Below the pieces are notes generated by a model, which searched no databases, had not been told where the DNA came from, and worked only from the letters and a program-made list of their open reading frames with translations. Below, piece by piece: positions 1 through 12,072 of a DNA stretch of 64,000 bases. This stretch comes from Cercis canadensis. Its lineage: Eukaryota; Streptophyta; Magnoliopsida; Fabales; Fabaceae. The position numbers and the translations under genes were made by a program. Each line of letters starts with the position of its first letter. The stretch's first letter is position 1. The stretch covers positions 135,833-199,832 of the forward strand of contig QAOA01000656.1 of assembly GCA_003255065.1 (NCBI GenBank), in the 5' to 3' direction.

Positions 1-3000
1 CTGGGATGGGACTGTTTCCTCGTGAGTCACTATATCTGGACCGGGAACCTATTTCGGTTCATCCCTGTTTCCTGGTAAGTCACTATATCTGGACCGGGAA
101 CCTGTTTCTGTCTTGGATATTTTTCTATTTTTTCCCTGTATCTGGGATTGCACTGTTTCCTGGTGAGTCACTATATCTGGACCGAGTCCCTGTTTCTGTC
201 TCGGATATTTTTCTTGTTTTTCCCTGTATTTGAGATGGGACAGTTTCCTGTACGTCACTATATCTGGACCGAGACCCTGTTTCAGTTCATTCCTGTTTCT
301 CACTCGGATATTTTTCTTGTTTTTCCCTGTATCTGAGATGAGACTGTTTCATGGTGAGTCACTATATCTGGAACGAGACCCTATTTCTGTCGCGGATATT
401 TTTCTTGTTTTTCCCTGTAACTGGGATGGGACTGTTTCCTCGTGAGTCACTATATCTGGACCGGGAACCTATTTCGGTTCANTCCCTGTATCTGAGATGG
501 GACTGTTTCCTGGTAAGTCACTATATCTAGAACAGGAACCTATTTCTGTCTTGGATATTTTTCTATTTTTTCCCTGTATCTGGGATTGCACTGTTTACTG
601 GTGAGTCACTATATCTGGACCGAGTCCCTGTTTCTGTCTCGGGTATTTTTCTTGTTTTTCCCTGTAACTGGGATGGAAATGTTTCCTGGTGAGTCACTAT
701 ATCTGGACCGAGACCCTGTTTCGGTTCATCCCTTTTTCTGTCTCGGATATTTTTCATTTTTGTCCCTGTATCTGGGAGTGGACAGTTTCCTGTAAGTCAC
801 TATATCTGGACCGGGACCCTGTTTCAGTTTATTCCTGTTTCTGACTCGGATATTTTTCTTGTTTTTACCTGTATCTGCGAGTGGACATTTTCCTGGTAAG
901 TCACTATATCTGGACCGGGACCCTGTTTCGGTTCATTCCTGTTTCTGACTCAGATATTTTCCTTGTGGACCACTGTATCTGTGACGGGACAGTTTCCTGG
1001 TGAGTCATTATATCTGGACCGAGACCCTATTTCTGTCTCGGATATTTTTCTTGTTTTTCCCTGTAACTGGGATGGGACTGTTTCCTGGTGAGTCACTATA
1101 TCTGGACCGGGAACCTGTTTCGGTTCATCCCTGTTTCAGACTCGGATATTTTTCTTGTTTTTCCCTGTATCTGGGATGGGATTGTTTCCTGGTGAGTCAC
1201 TAGATCTGGACCGGCACCCTGTTTCTGTCTCGGATATTTTTCGTTTTTGTCCCTGTATCTGGGAGTGGACAGTTTCCTGGTAAGTCACTATATCTGGACC
1301 GGGACCCTGTTTCGGTTCATCCCTGTTTCTGACTCGGATATTTTTCTTGTTTTTCCCTGTATCTGAGATGGGACAGTTTCCTGGTAAGTAACTATATCTG
1401 GACCGGGAACCTGTTTCTGTCTTGGATATTTTTCTATTTTTTCCCTGTATCTGGGATTGCACTGTTTCCTGGTGAGTCACTATATCTGGACCGAGTCCTT
1501 GTGTCTGTCTCGGATATTTGTCCTGTTTTTCCCTGTAACTGGGATGGAAATGTTTCCTGGTGAGTCACTATATCTGGACCGGGACCCTGTTTCGTTTCAT
1601 CCCTGTTTCTGACTCGGATATTTTTCATGTTTCTCCCTGTATCTGGGATGGGACTGTTTCCTGGTGAGTCACTATATCTAGACCGGGACCCTTTTTCTGA
1701 CTCGGATATTTTTCTATTTTTTCCATCTATCTGGGATTTGATTGTTTCCTGGTTTGTCGCTATATCTGGATCGGGACCCTGTTTCTGTCTCGGATATTTT
1801 TCTTGTTTTTCCCTGTATTGGGATGAGACTGTTTCCTGTTGAGTCACTATATCGGGACCGAGACCTTGTTTCTGTCTCGGATATTTTTCTTGTTTTTCCT
1901 TATATCTGGGATGGGACTGTTTCCTGGTGATTCACTATATCTGGACCAGGACCCTGTTTCGGTTCATCCCTGTTTCTGACTCGGATATTTTTCTTTTTTT
2001 TCCCTGTATCTGGGATGGGACAGTTTCCTGGTGAGTCACTATATCTGGACCGGGACCCTGTTTCAGTTCATTCCTGTTTCTGACTCAGATATTTTCCTTG
2101 TGGACCGCTGTATCTGTGACGGGACAGTTTCCTGGTGAGTCATTATATCTGGACCGAGACCCTGTTTCTGTCTCGGATATTTTTCTTGTTTTTCCCTGTA
2201 ACTGGGATGGGACTGTTTCCTGCTGAGTCACTATATCTGGACCGGGAACCTGTTTCGGTTCATCCCTGTTTCAGACTCGGATATTTTTCTTGTTTTTCCC
2301 TGTATCTGGGATGAGACTGTTTCCTGGTGAGTCACTATATCTAGACCGGGACCCTTTTTCTGACTCGGATATTTTTCTATTTTTTCCATCTATCTGGGAT
2401 TGGATTGTTTCCTGGTTTGTCGCTATATCTGGATCGGGACCCTGTTTCTGTCTCGGATTTTTTTCTTGTTTTTCCCTGTATTGGGATGAGACTGTTTCCT
2501 GTTGAGTCACTATATCTGGACCGAGACCTTGTTTCTGTCTCGGATATTTTTCTTGTTTTTCCTTATATCTGGGATGGGACTGTTTCCTGGTGATTCACTA
2601 TATCTGGACCAGGACCCTGTTTCGGTTCATCCCTGTTTATGACTCGGATATTTTTCTTGTGGACCAATGTATCTGTGACGGGACAGTTTCCTGGTGAGTC
2701 AATATATCGGGACCGGGTCCCTGTTTCGGTTAATTCCTGTTTTTGACTCGGATATTTTTCTTATTTTTCCCTGTATCTGGGATGAGACTGTTTACTGGTG
2801 AGTCACTATATCTAGACCGGGACGCTTTTTCTGACTCGGATATTTTTCTATTTTTTCCATCTATCTGGGATTGGATTGTTTCCTGGTTTGTCGCTATATC
2901 TGGATCGGGACCCTGTTTCTGTCTCGGATTTTTTTCTTGTTTTTCCCTGTATTGGGATGAGACTGTTTCCTGTTGAGTCACTATATCTGGACCGAGACCT

Positions 3001-4449
3001 TGTTTCTGTCTCGGATATTTTTCTTGTTTTTCCTTATATCTGGGATGGGACTGTTTCCTGGTGATTCACTATATCTGGACCAGGACCCTGTTTCGGTTCA
3101 TCCTTGTTTCTGACTCGGATGTTTTTCTTGTGAACCACTGTATTTGTGACGGGACAGTTTCCTGGTGAGTAACTATATCTGGACCGGGTCCCTGTTTCGG
3201 TTCATCCCTATTTCTGACTCGGATATTTTTCTTTTTTTTTTCCTTGTATCTGGGATGGGACTGTTTCCTGGTGATTCACTATATCTGGACCAGGACCCTG
3301 TTTCGGTTCATCCCTGTTTATGACTCGGATATTTTTCTTGTGGACCAATGTATCTGTGACGGGACAGTTTCTTGGTGAGTCAATATATCGGGACCGGGTC
3401 CCTGTTTCGGTTAATTCCTGTTTCTGACTCGGATATTTTTCTTATTTTTCCCTGTATCTGGGATAAAACTTTTTCCTGCTGAGTCACAGTACCTGGTCCG
3501 GGACCCTGTTTCGGTTCATCCTTGTTTCCGACTCGGATATTTTCCTTGTGAACCACTGTATTTGTGACGGGACAGTTTCCTGGTGAGTCACTATATCTGG
3601 CCGGGACCCTTTTTCGGTTCATCCCTGTTTCTGACTCAGATATTTTTCTTTTTTTTTCCCTGTATCTGGGATGGGACAGTTTCCTGTAAGTCACTATATC
3701 TGGACCGGGACCCTGTTTCAGTTCATTCCTGTTTCTGACTCGGATATTTTTCTTGTTTTTCCCTGTAACTGGGATGGGACTGTTTCCTGGTGAGTTACTA
3801 TATCTGGACCGGGACCCTGTTTCGGTTCAACCCTGTTTCTGACTCGGATATTTTTCATGTGAACCACTGTATCTGTGACGGGACAGTTTCCTGGTGAGTC
3901 ACTATATCTGGACCGGGACCCTGTTTCGGTTCATCCCTGTTTCTGACTCAGATATTTTTCTTTTTTTTCCCTGTATTTGGGATGGGACAGTTTCCTATAA
4001 GTCACTATATCTAGACCGGGACCCTGTTTCAGTTCATTCCTGTTTCTGTCTCGGATATTTTTCTTGTTTTTCCCTGAATCTGGGATGAGACTATTTCCTT
4101 TTGAGTCACTATATCTGGACCGGGACCCTATTTCTGTTCATCCCTGTTTCTGACTCGGATATTTTTCTATGTTTTCCATGCATCTGGGATTGGACTGTTT
4201 CCTGGTGAGTCACTATATCTGGACCGGGACCCTGTTTCTGTCTCGGATATTTTTCTTGTTTTTCCCTGTATCTGGGATGAGACTGTTTCCTGTTGAGTCA
4301 CTATATCTGGACCGGGACCTTGTTTCTGTCTCGGATATTTTTCATGTTTTTCCTTATATCTGCGATGGGACTGTTTCCTAGTGATTCACTATATCTGGAC
4401 TGCGACCCTGTTTCGGATCATCCCTGTTTCTGACTCGGATATTTTTCTT
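1..4449. repeat. Satellite array, ~88 and ~104 bp units
   Basis: About 45 head-to-tail units fill this stretch and the array continues beyond the left edge of the window. Spacing between successive copies of the core CACTATATCTGGA is mostly 88 bp (for example 360 to 448 and 607 to 695) or about 104 bp (for example 1094 to 1198). The longer class carries an extra 16 bp around GTTCATCCCTGTTTC. A third variant replaces the TTTTTCCCTGTATCTGGGAT segment with a form containing TGTGACGGGACAG. Larger blocks also recur: the stretch near 1627-1930 reappears 663 bp later near 2290 and again 471 bp after that near 2743. Open frames inside the array are by-products of the repeat. A single N sits at 482. 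Confidence 0.95.
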
Positions 4450-5771
4450 AGACGGATATGCATACGACCAGTCAAGATAAACGTCGCAATAACCTTTTAC
4501 ACGTTGCAGGAATGTTAGCACCAACCAAACAGCTTAGTCGTATCTCAGGTGCTGCTTTACAAATGCAAAGAGAATTACAGTGGTTTAAGGTGATTTTCTC
4601 CCATCTAATGCTTTCTTTATAATACTATTCCATTTGATATAAAGTTACTTAAATTTTATGTGTAAAATAAAATAATAAAAATCAAGGAAATAGGAAGAAA
4701 GAGAAACGAAAAAAAACAAAGATAACATATAGAGATGTGCAATTGATGAACCCTGTTAAAATAAACTTGACAAACTGCTTGGTTGTACTTTTTCAACAAA
4801 TATAAAGTACTGTAGATCAAAAGTAATATACATAAATTTATAGTCACTGCATTGGATTAGTCAACTATGATATATAGTATACATGTACGTGCACACAGGA
4901 AGTAGAGCGTCTTATGAAACATAGTAGGAGGGAATCTACAAACAGAGATGGTATGACTCCCAGAGAAAAAAAAAAAAAAAAAACAAAGATAACATATAGA
5001 GATGTGTAATTGATTAACCCTGCTAAAATAAACTTGACAAAATGCTTGGTCGTACTTTTTCAACAAATATAAAGCACTGTAGATCAAAAGTAATATACAG
5101 AAATTTATAGTCACTGCAGTGGATTAGTCAACTATGATATATAGTATACATGTACGTGCACACAGGAAGTAGAGCGTATTATGAAACCTAGTAGGAGGGA
5201 ATCTACAAACAGAGATGGTATGACTCCCAGAGAACTATTCACAATAAACCATAAGGATTTGGTAAAAGAGGGTGAGAGATGGATGAAAGAAACCGCCAGT
5301 TCCAGCACGGTTGTAGCTGCTCTCATAGTTACTATGATGTTTGCTGCTGCTTTCACTCTTCCAGGTGGTAATGATGAAACAGGTTATCCAATGTTCCTAA
5401 ACCAAAAGTTATTTAAGCTATTCATAATATCAGATGCAGTATCACTCTTCTCTTCTACAACTTCAGTTTTGATGTTTCTAGGGATTCTCACATCTCGTTA
5501 TGCAGAGGATGATTTTCTCAAATCTTTACCCACAAAGCTAATCATAGGGCTTTCAATGCTATTCATCTCCATAGCAGCTATGATGATAGCCTTTTGTGCA
5601 GCGCTTTCCATTATGCTTCCTGGAAGACAATGGATCGTTATTCCTGTGATTTTATTTGCTAGTGTTCCAGTAAGTTTGTTTGTTTGGTTACAGTTTCCAC
5701 TTCTTGTTGAGATCTTCATCTCAACCTACGGAGCAAGCATCTTTGATAGGAACACTAAGCGTTGGTTTTGA
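4450..5771 (+). pseudogene. Ankyrin-PGG membrane protein, 5'-truncated copy A
   Basis: Only the last two exons remain: ~4450-4589 and 5166-5771. The first encodes the linker containing NNLLHVAG and LQWFK. The second begins with EVERIM, continues through the GMTPRELF segment, and holds a PGG-type domain with four predicted membrane spans, the first ending in AAAFTLPGG. Known plant members (ITN1/ACD6-like) are membrane proteins linked to stress, salicylate or defence signalling. The ankyrin repeats and start codon are missing because satellite DNA abuts position 4449/4450. The remaining frame is intact and nearly identical to copy B at 35893-36944. The intron contains a 267-bp duplication that repeats the acceptor and the start of the last exon. 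Without a promoter or ankyrin half this is best read as a gene fragment. Confidence 0.88.
4711..5234 (+). repeat. 267-bp tandem duplication across intron and exon start
   Basis: The segment from ACAAAGATAACATATAG through the exon start ending CCCAGAGAA occurs twice, offset by 267 bp (4961 corresponds to 5228). The first copy of the exon breaks off into a run of about 20 A's at 4966. The second copy runs into the complete exon. Copy B at 36160-36410 has only one unit, so the duplication arose in copy A. It places a decoy splice acceptor at about 4900. Confidence 0.9.
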
Positions 5772-6857
5772 GTTACTCACCGAGTGTAACATGTGTGCCT
5801 ATCAACATTATATTTCTGTAATGTTCTTACAAGAATCATGATTGTCCAAATATATTATATTAACTGTAATATTCCTATATATAAATATTGAACATTTGAG
5901 TGCTTTGCATCTTCTAATAATGCAAAAATCTAGTTGCTCTCATTAATTTATAATGTTAAATAAGGCTGCTTGGGCTTTGCTCTTTTAGGGTTTTAATGCA
6001 AGTCCCTAGTAATACTATGGTTTTTAGCACTTGTTCACTTAAAACTCTTTGGGCCTTTAATAGGTCTTATAGCAAGCTCTTCAATTAGTTAATCTTCTTT
6101 TGACTCATTTAATTATCATCTTTGGATTGTCATATCTATTTTGTTGACGCCATATATGTATTTCTTAGATCTTGATTTTTCAAAATTATTGTTATAGTTT
6201 CTTCCAATACTGGTAAATCTTTGTGAACAATAATTCATTAAAGTTGTCTACTACATATTCAAATGATTATAAAGGCTTTTTTAAAGATTGAAGTCAATTA
6301 TGATTGATAACATCTGATTTTTACCCCCTTGGCACATTATTGAGTGTATTGAGTTCTATGTGCTTAAAGACATTTGAAATGATGTGAATACCCTGTTCAT
6401 CAAGGCGTTAAGCTACATTTGACATTTTTGAGGGGTAGTGCTACCTCCATCTAATTAGATGGATTCTAGTGGGATCTATTCAGTAGTCATCTAATATGTG
6501 ATAGAATACATAATTTTTTATAAAATATAAAAATCATATGATATAGAAAAACGTGCCAAATTTTTTTTTTTTTGACAAAAGTTGAATTTTTTGTTTGGTA
6601 CCCTTTCTTGCATCTCACTTGTGATTAGGAAGGGAAGGGGGGGAGATTCAAACATGACAAGATATCAGAACTCCAATAAGTTCAACCCCAGGCTCATTTT
6701 GCCCTTTCAAGCATCTCACTTGTGCTTAGGAAGATATTGAAACATGCTCATCATTTGCTCCAAATGCCTCTAAAAATCAACAAGACAACACCGCATCTAA
6801 TTTGGAGTACAAATGGTTCTCAGCAGGAGATAACTTCACCACCAAAGAACAGGATGA

Positions 6858-7846
6858 GAAGAAAGTGGGAAATCAAGTACAAAAACGTGTTTAGTTCAAT
6901 AAATAAGAAATGTTTCCATTGGAAACATATTGATACATTTCCTAAAATACAATGTAAACTGAAAATGTCAAAAAGACGTTTTTAGTGTTTTCACTTAATG
7001 ACCTGTGGCAATTTTATAATTTTATAAACTTTTTCTTTTCAACGACACTCACCATCTCTCTTTCTCACTCTCTCTTTCTGTTTCTATAGTAAAATAGTAG
7101 CAAAAGACATGAAATGAAGAAGAAGACCCAAAATTGCAAATAGATTTAAACCACCCACCAACAAAGTACAAACACAACACTAAAATCCACAATAATTCCA
7201 TGGGGTCACTCGCTAGAATAGCCACTGCAATCGTCGTGCACATGTTCACCAGAGAATAGATTCAAACCACCCACCGACAAAGTGCAAATGCAAAACCAAA
7301 ATCCACAATAATTCCATGGCATCACTCGGTGGGATCGCCACCGCAATCATCGTGCTCATGTTCCCCGGAGAATCGGGAGCGAGGGAGCTCCGGCCATCGG
7401 ATCCCTGACTTGAGTTCTAGATCTCACTGCTGACAGAGTTGAACTACCCATCGGAGATGGAGTCCTTATTCAAATGGAGAAGACCCAAAAACAAATCTAA
7501 ACTCTTGACATCAGTGGATTGGCAAGGAAAGAAGGCAAGAAAAAAGAAGCCCAAATAGAGTAAGGCCAATAACAAGATGTTTGGTTTGGTTATGCTAATT
7601 TTGTCCATTTTTAATATGTTTAGTGGTGTGAAATTGGGTTTTTAGGCATTGTGGCTAGGAGAACGTGATTGCAAGAGAGAAGATTGATGTGGAGAAGATA
7701 AACCACATGAATATGATTTGAAAATGGAAATAAAAAAATTTCAACAAACATGTTGTTTAAAAATAAAAATGTGAAAATAAAAACATATTTTTAAAAATAA
7801 AAATAAAAAATGAAAAAATGAAAATATTTTCTAAAGTAAACAGGCG
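6858..7846. other. ~1-kb insertion specific to block A, unclassified
   Basis: Block A and block B are collinear up to AAGAACAGGATGA and again from about TGTGGGATTGACATG. Between those points B has ~120 bp and A has ~990 bp of unrelated sequence. The A-specific part ends in an AT-rich tract followed by AACAGGCG. I see no terminal repeats that would class it. It contains the 116-bp tandem repeat at 7141-7372. Confidence 0.55.
7141..7372 (+). repeat. Two diverged 116-bp direct repeats carrying short ORFs
   Basis: The segment beginning TAGATTTAAACCACCCAC recurs 116 bp later. Each copy holds CCATGG followed by a short frame. The first (7200-) reads MGSLARIATAIVVHMF and stops shortly after. The second (7317-) reads MASLGGIATAIIVLMFPGE and runs 30 codons to a TGA. 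The hydrophobic N-terminal look suggests a fragment of a real first exon, but I do not recognise it. Its GC content is higher than the surroundings. Confidence 0.6.
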
Positions 7847-10002
7847 TTATATCGTGGGATTGACATGAATTTGTTCTGATTTCACTATCAAAACAACTTT
7901 CAGTAAAAAGCCAGTTATAGGAGTGGTCAAAGACGCAGAGAGACAACAAGTCAGTTTCTCCTGAGACTTCTGTTATGTCATCAATTAGATAGACTGCAAT
8001 TCATGCCAATGGTACCTTCAATTTGAATAGAGACTCATGTAGCTAAAATAATATTAAAGAAAAAAATTTCCTTGTATTCAAGAAAAGAAGAACCTAATGG
8101 AGGTAGCAAAAGCAATAAGAAAACCCAACTACAGCAACGCCTTTGTATTTATGTTTATCTTTTTCTGTTTTCGAGACCATTTTATTTTCTGGGTTAGGGG
8201 ACAAAAGAATGAGGGGATGGGTCTGTTCTTTTCTAAAACTTCCAAAATTTATGATCAGATATAAAACATTATTCCACTAACATTTTTACAAATATGATTC
8301 TTGCATATGCTTCCCAAAAAGTGAACAGTTTTGGTTTCTCACCAGTGTTCAGACTTCGCCGAACTAATCCGGTTTCGAGCCGGGAATGATCACAAGGACG
8401 GTAAAGCTCTCCTAACAGACCAGATTATATGGATTGTGTTGGTTTAGAACCTTAAAATAAACAGCAAAGCTATTGAAGGCTGAACGTGACAGTGATAAGC
8501 TCTCACTATAAAGAAATCAAAGAGAGTCAGAGGTGGCCTTTGGAGAGTGAAGAAATCAGAGCTAGGGTTTGCCATTTAGAATACCCAATCTATTTTGGCC
8601 GTCCCATTTTGAAATATAATCACATCACAAATATAAACATTTAGGGTGTCTTTCATTGGAACTTGAAGTTGAAGACCAAAAAACAAAAAAAAACTCAAAT
8701 CTTGGAACGCCTTAGATTTTTCTAGTGCATTAGCCCGTCATATCACGAAGCCAAAAATGAACAAGGAAACAAAATATAGAGGACTATATAGTGTAGGGAC
8801 AAGGAAAAAATTTTCTGAAAAAAAAAAAAAGAACAAGATATAAATTTTCTTTATTTATGCGTATAAAAAAAATCAAAGGAGATATACCTACTTCTTTTCT
8901 CTCACTATTTTCTCGCAATGTTTTTCTAATTATACAGTTTACAACCAGCTCTTGCGGTTTAGAGCTTCAAATCTTGTTCTTATTATCTACGTTGATTCTA
9001 GTTATGTCTTTAGACTACGGATCAAAAATATGAATAAAGTCAATTTGCATTTTAATTTTACAATTATTTTAGATTTGCATTATTCATGTCTTTGATGTTT
9101 AGACTAATTTTGTATTTATAGACTTCCTTTGTAATGTAAACACTCCTACCACATTTTTCTTCTGCACAAACCACATTTCTACACCATTCTGTTACCTTTC
9201 TACAGCTTTCTTTCAAATTCCTTCAAGCTGTCAAAATCTTTTGTTACATGAAAAAACGTTTTTCTTTTTCACATTCTTGTCTTTCACAGCTGTTTCTTTT
9301 CTTCAATTAGCCGCAATTATAAAAGCAATTTAATATTTTCAACAAGGATGTCTAAGTGGAGAGAACTTCATTCAATAACATAATGACATGCACACCGCAG
9401 TACAGAGTACAATATAGAAGGATTCTTGAAACCATAATACAAGATGAAGCCACTATTAGCAATTGCAAACGGCCAACACTCAGCCAAAAAGGAAAAGAAT
9501 AAAAGAAATGGCACACAACCAACAGAAAATTAAGGCCAATTTCACAGAAGACGCCCTGCTGCACTGTTGTTATTGGCATTGGTTAAGAACTAGCAGTCAA
9601 ATATTGGTCCATGGTGTTGTATTTCACCTATGGATAAAGCTTAGTGAAGGATCAATCTCAGTTTGTAACATCTCCCTTCACCAGAAATGAATGGCATCTT
9701 GCCAAGAGCAGCTTCAACCGAAAAGTAGACTCTGCATCAAGCCAAAAACACATCAGAAATCACCAGATGCTAATATCATGAAGAGTGCAAATGCCTATGA
9801 TAATATCTAAATTTAACAGGACTTATTTAAACTTTAATTGAACAAAGTTAAACTTTTTTCTGTATTGTTTAGATTTTGTGCAACAATCATTTTTCTTTCA
9901 TAAAATTGATGAAACTTTCCCGCCGTAGCAAGGGAGAAAAAAAAAAAACCACTTGCTAATGATATTTTGTGAACTGATTGCTCTGCATTTTTGTAATTTA
10001 AG

Positions 10003-12072
10003 GTGTTGGACGGAAGACCACGAACTTGTAACATATTTAAACAACAGGTTTGTCTTTCTCCTGATGTACCTGTTTTGATCAGAGGCCCAAGAACTACTTG
10101 CTAATGATATTACTCTTTTTGCAGTATGCTTTTCATTTGTTCTCACACAATGCATCCGTTCAATCAAATGGATATAATGAAGAGGAAATGAAAATGGTAA
10201 AGGAGACCAGGAAAATCTGGGTAAGTTGAAAATGAATCTTTGTATCTTGTTTATAAGCTTATTTCACATTATTGAACAGCTTTTTAATGATTTTACTTTT
10301 AGATGTTAATTTGGGCTCCTTTATGACATCTTTTTGCTGCTTTTGCAGAATGACCCAGATGTTAAAGTAACTGCCACGGGTATACGAGTTCCTGTCATGC
10401 GAGCCCATGCTGAGAGTGTGAATCTTCAATTTGAGAAACCCCTTGATGAGGTAGTTCATGTTTGCATTTTATATAGCATTATATATTGTTCTGGCCTAAA
10501 GTGTACATAGCTCACATTCCCCAAAAAAGATATACTTTTTGTCCCAATTAACTTCTTATATTGCACTGTATAGTCCATAAATAAGATATTTCCTGTTTTA
10601 ACATTGATATTGGACTCAATGACATTTTCCCTCACTGACGTTTGCATGTCTTTCTCTTAGGGTTTATAGTAAAGTTGAGAATGTATGAACTTTCCATATG
10701 TTATATTTCTTTTATGTTCTTTTTTCATTTTGCTTTTAGGTCAGTCAACTCTTTCCTTAGAGGGGGTTGATTAAGCCACATATATCTTTTGCTTCTGTTC
10801 CATCTAACTGGCATTCCTCTGCAGTAGACCTAGGACAAATGTGAGAACTAAGGCATAGTTACATAGAAGCCTTGAGTAACTATGGATTTATCTTTTGGAA
10901 ATTACAGTGTGTGATACTGATGTACTGGGAGTTGTTAATGTTAATTTTTGGGATAAGGGATTGGATTCGGAACCTAACTGACTGTCCACATGTATAAGAA
11001 TTGATTAAGGATGCTTAATACTTTTGATTTATTAAGTAACAACTATAGTTACGTTTAGGCAGATATGCCTTGATTACCTAAGTTTCTGGAAGCTGACACA
11101 GTCTTTGCAGTGTTCAGGCTAAATGATTGAGTTTTAGTTTTATAGGTCTTAATGTCTTAGGATTCAAGGTGGAGAAGTTGGACTCCTAGAGGCATAGTGC
11201 TTGTAGATTTTATAGCAATGGGAAAGAAAATCAGCATAAAAGGAATGTTGCAATGGGGTCATGAAGCATCAAAGAGTCATTACTCAGGCATCTTCATTTC
11301 TTTTTTATTTTCCTTATCATTCATTTCATAGAGTTTTAACATACTTTCTTCAGTTTTCTTTTCAAAACTGATGACGTTCAAGTGTTCTTTCTTTTCTTTT
11401 TCCTTTTTCTGGGAAAAAATCTCATAGTATGCACTTGGGCGTTACTTTTATTTCTGCACTTTCTTTATTTCTCCTGCCATTTTACAATTTTGAATGGCAT
11501 AAAACTGTAAAATTTTGATAATTATCTGTGTATTCAGTGCTGGAATGACCACATGTATTTTAAAAAGGGTCCTTCTCTTTTTTACTTCTAGGCTGAAATT
11601 CATGGTCTTAAAGGGCTTTGGGAGATATGCAATGCTTGCTTTGGGTTGAATCAAGCTGCTCATTTTGACATAAGACATTGAATCGTGATAGGGAACTTGT
11701 CTTGATTTCAGCCATCTGAGTATATTTGGTTTTCATATCTTCAGGACACAGCAAGAGACATTCTGAAGAGTGCTCCTGGAATAGTGGTTATTGATGACCG
11801 CGCATCAAATCATTTTCCTACTCCATTGGAAGTGTCAAACAAAGATGATGTTGCTGTCGGCAGGATTCGCCGTGACTTGTCGCAAGATGGAAATCAAGGG
11901 TAAATCTCTTTCAAGGCTATATATTATCATCTTTCAGTAGCATTGCAGTTTATCATAAGCATTTTAAACCAATTGTGCATATGCTCACAGGTTGGATATA
12001 TTTGTTTGTGGGGATCAAATTCGAAAGGGAGCCGCACTTAATGCCATCCAGATTGCTGAGATGTTACTATGA
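10003..12072 (+). pseudogene. Aspartate-semialdehyde dehydrogenase, last five exons only
   Basis: Five exons join in one open frame: 10003-10047 (VLDGRPRTCNIFKQQ), 10125-10220 (starts YAFHLFSHNA), 10349-10450 (VTATGIRVPVMRAH), 11745-11899 (DDRASNHFPTP) and 11991-12072, ending [14 protein letters not shown] and TGA. All borders are GT-AG. The enzyme makes aspartate-4-semialdehyde in the chloroplast for lysine, threonine and methionine synthesis. The part present is the C-terminal catalytic and dimer region. The dinucleotide-binding domain and the active-site Cys exon are absent, since sequence upstream of ~9945 belongs to the TNL-flank spacer. Because introns persist it is a genomic fragment and not a retrocopy. 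The conserved frame suggests recent capture, or an assembly junction. Confidence 0.88.

Larger units (their letters stand above)
4450..9940. repeat. Segmental duplication block A (partner 35893-40120)
   Basis: From the ankyrin-PGG fragment to ~9940 the sequence matches 35893-40120 nearly throughout, for example 5772-6420 with 36945-37600, 6722-6857 with 38175-38303, 7850-8290 with 38420-39290 and 9270-9935 with 39440-40115. Insertions specific to one copy break the match: 6858-7846 and ~8330-8425 in A, and a 143-bp tandem repeat and a solo LTR in B. A shorter third copy lies at ~59940-60440. In block B the homology runs on into the 3' flank of TNL2, whereas block A stops in an A-run at ~9936-9948. 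No credible gene is seen in 5772-9940 outside these shared sequences. Confidence 0.88.

Noticed and set aside
1-4449. Many open frames of 60-137 codons on both strands in the satellite
   Set aside because: They follow the repeat period, change frame between units, have no domain character and mirror each other on both strands.
1-4449. CRISPR-like regular repeats
   Set aside because: Units are contiguous and all parts are repetitive, with no unique spacers, in a plant nuclear genome.
5498-5719. Minus-strand ORF conserved between ankyrin-PGG copies A and B
   Set aside because: Antisense to the PGG exon; conservation follows from the sense frame.
8335-8435. tRNA-like GGTTTCGAGCC word in a short block A-specific insertion
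   Set aside because: Resembles a B box, but no A box at proper distance and no cloverleaf can be drawn.
9352-10167. Several short ORFs in the spacer (both strands)
   Set aside because: The homologous stretch at 39540-40115 breaks the frames with indels, so no coding constraint is visible.
10003-12072. Functional dehydrogenase gene
   Set aside because: The catalytic Cys exon and the whole nucleotide-binding half are absent and no promoter precedes the first remaining exon.
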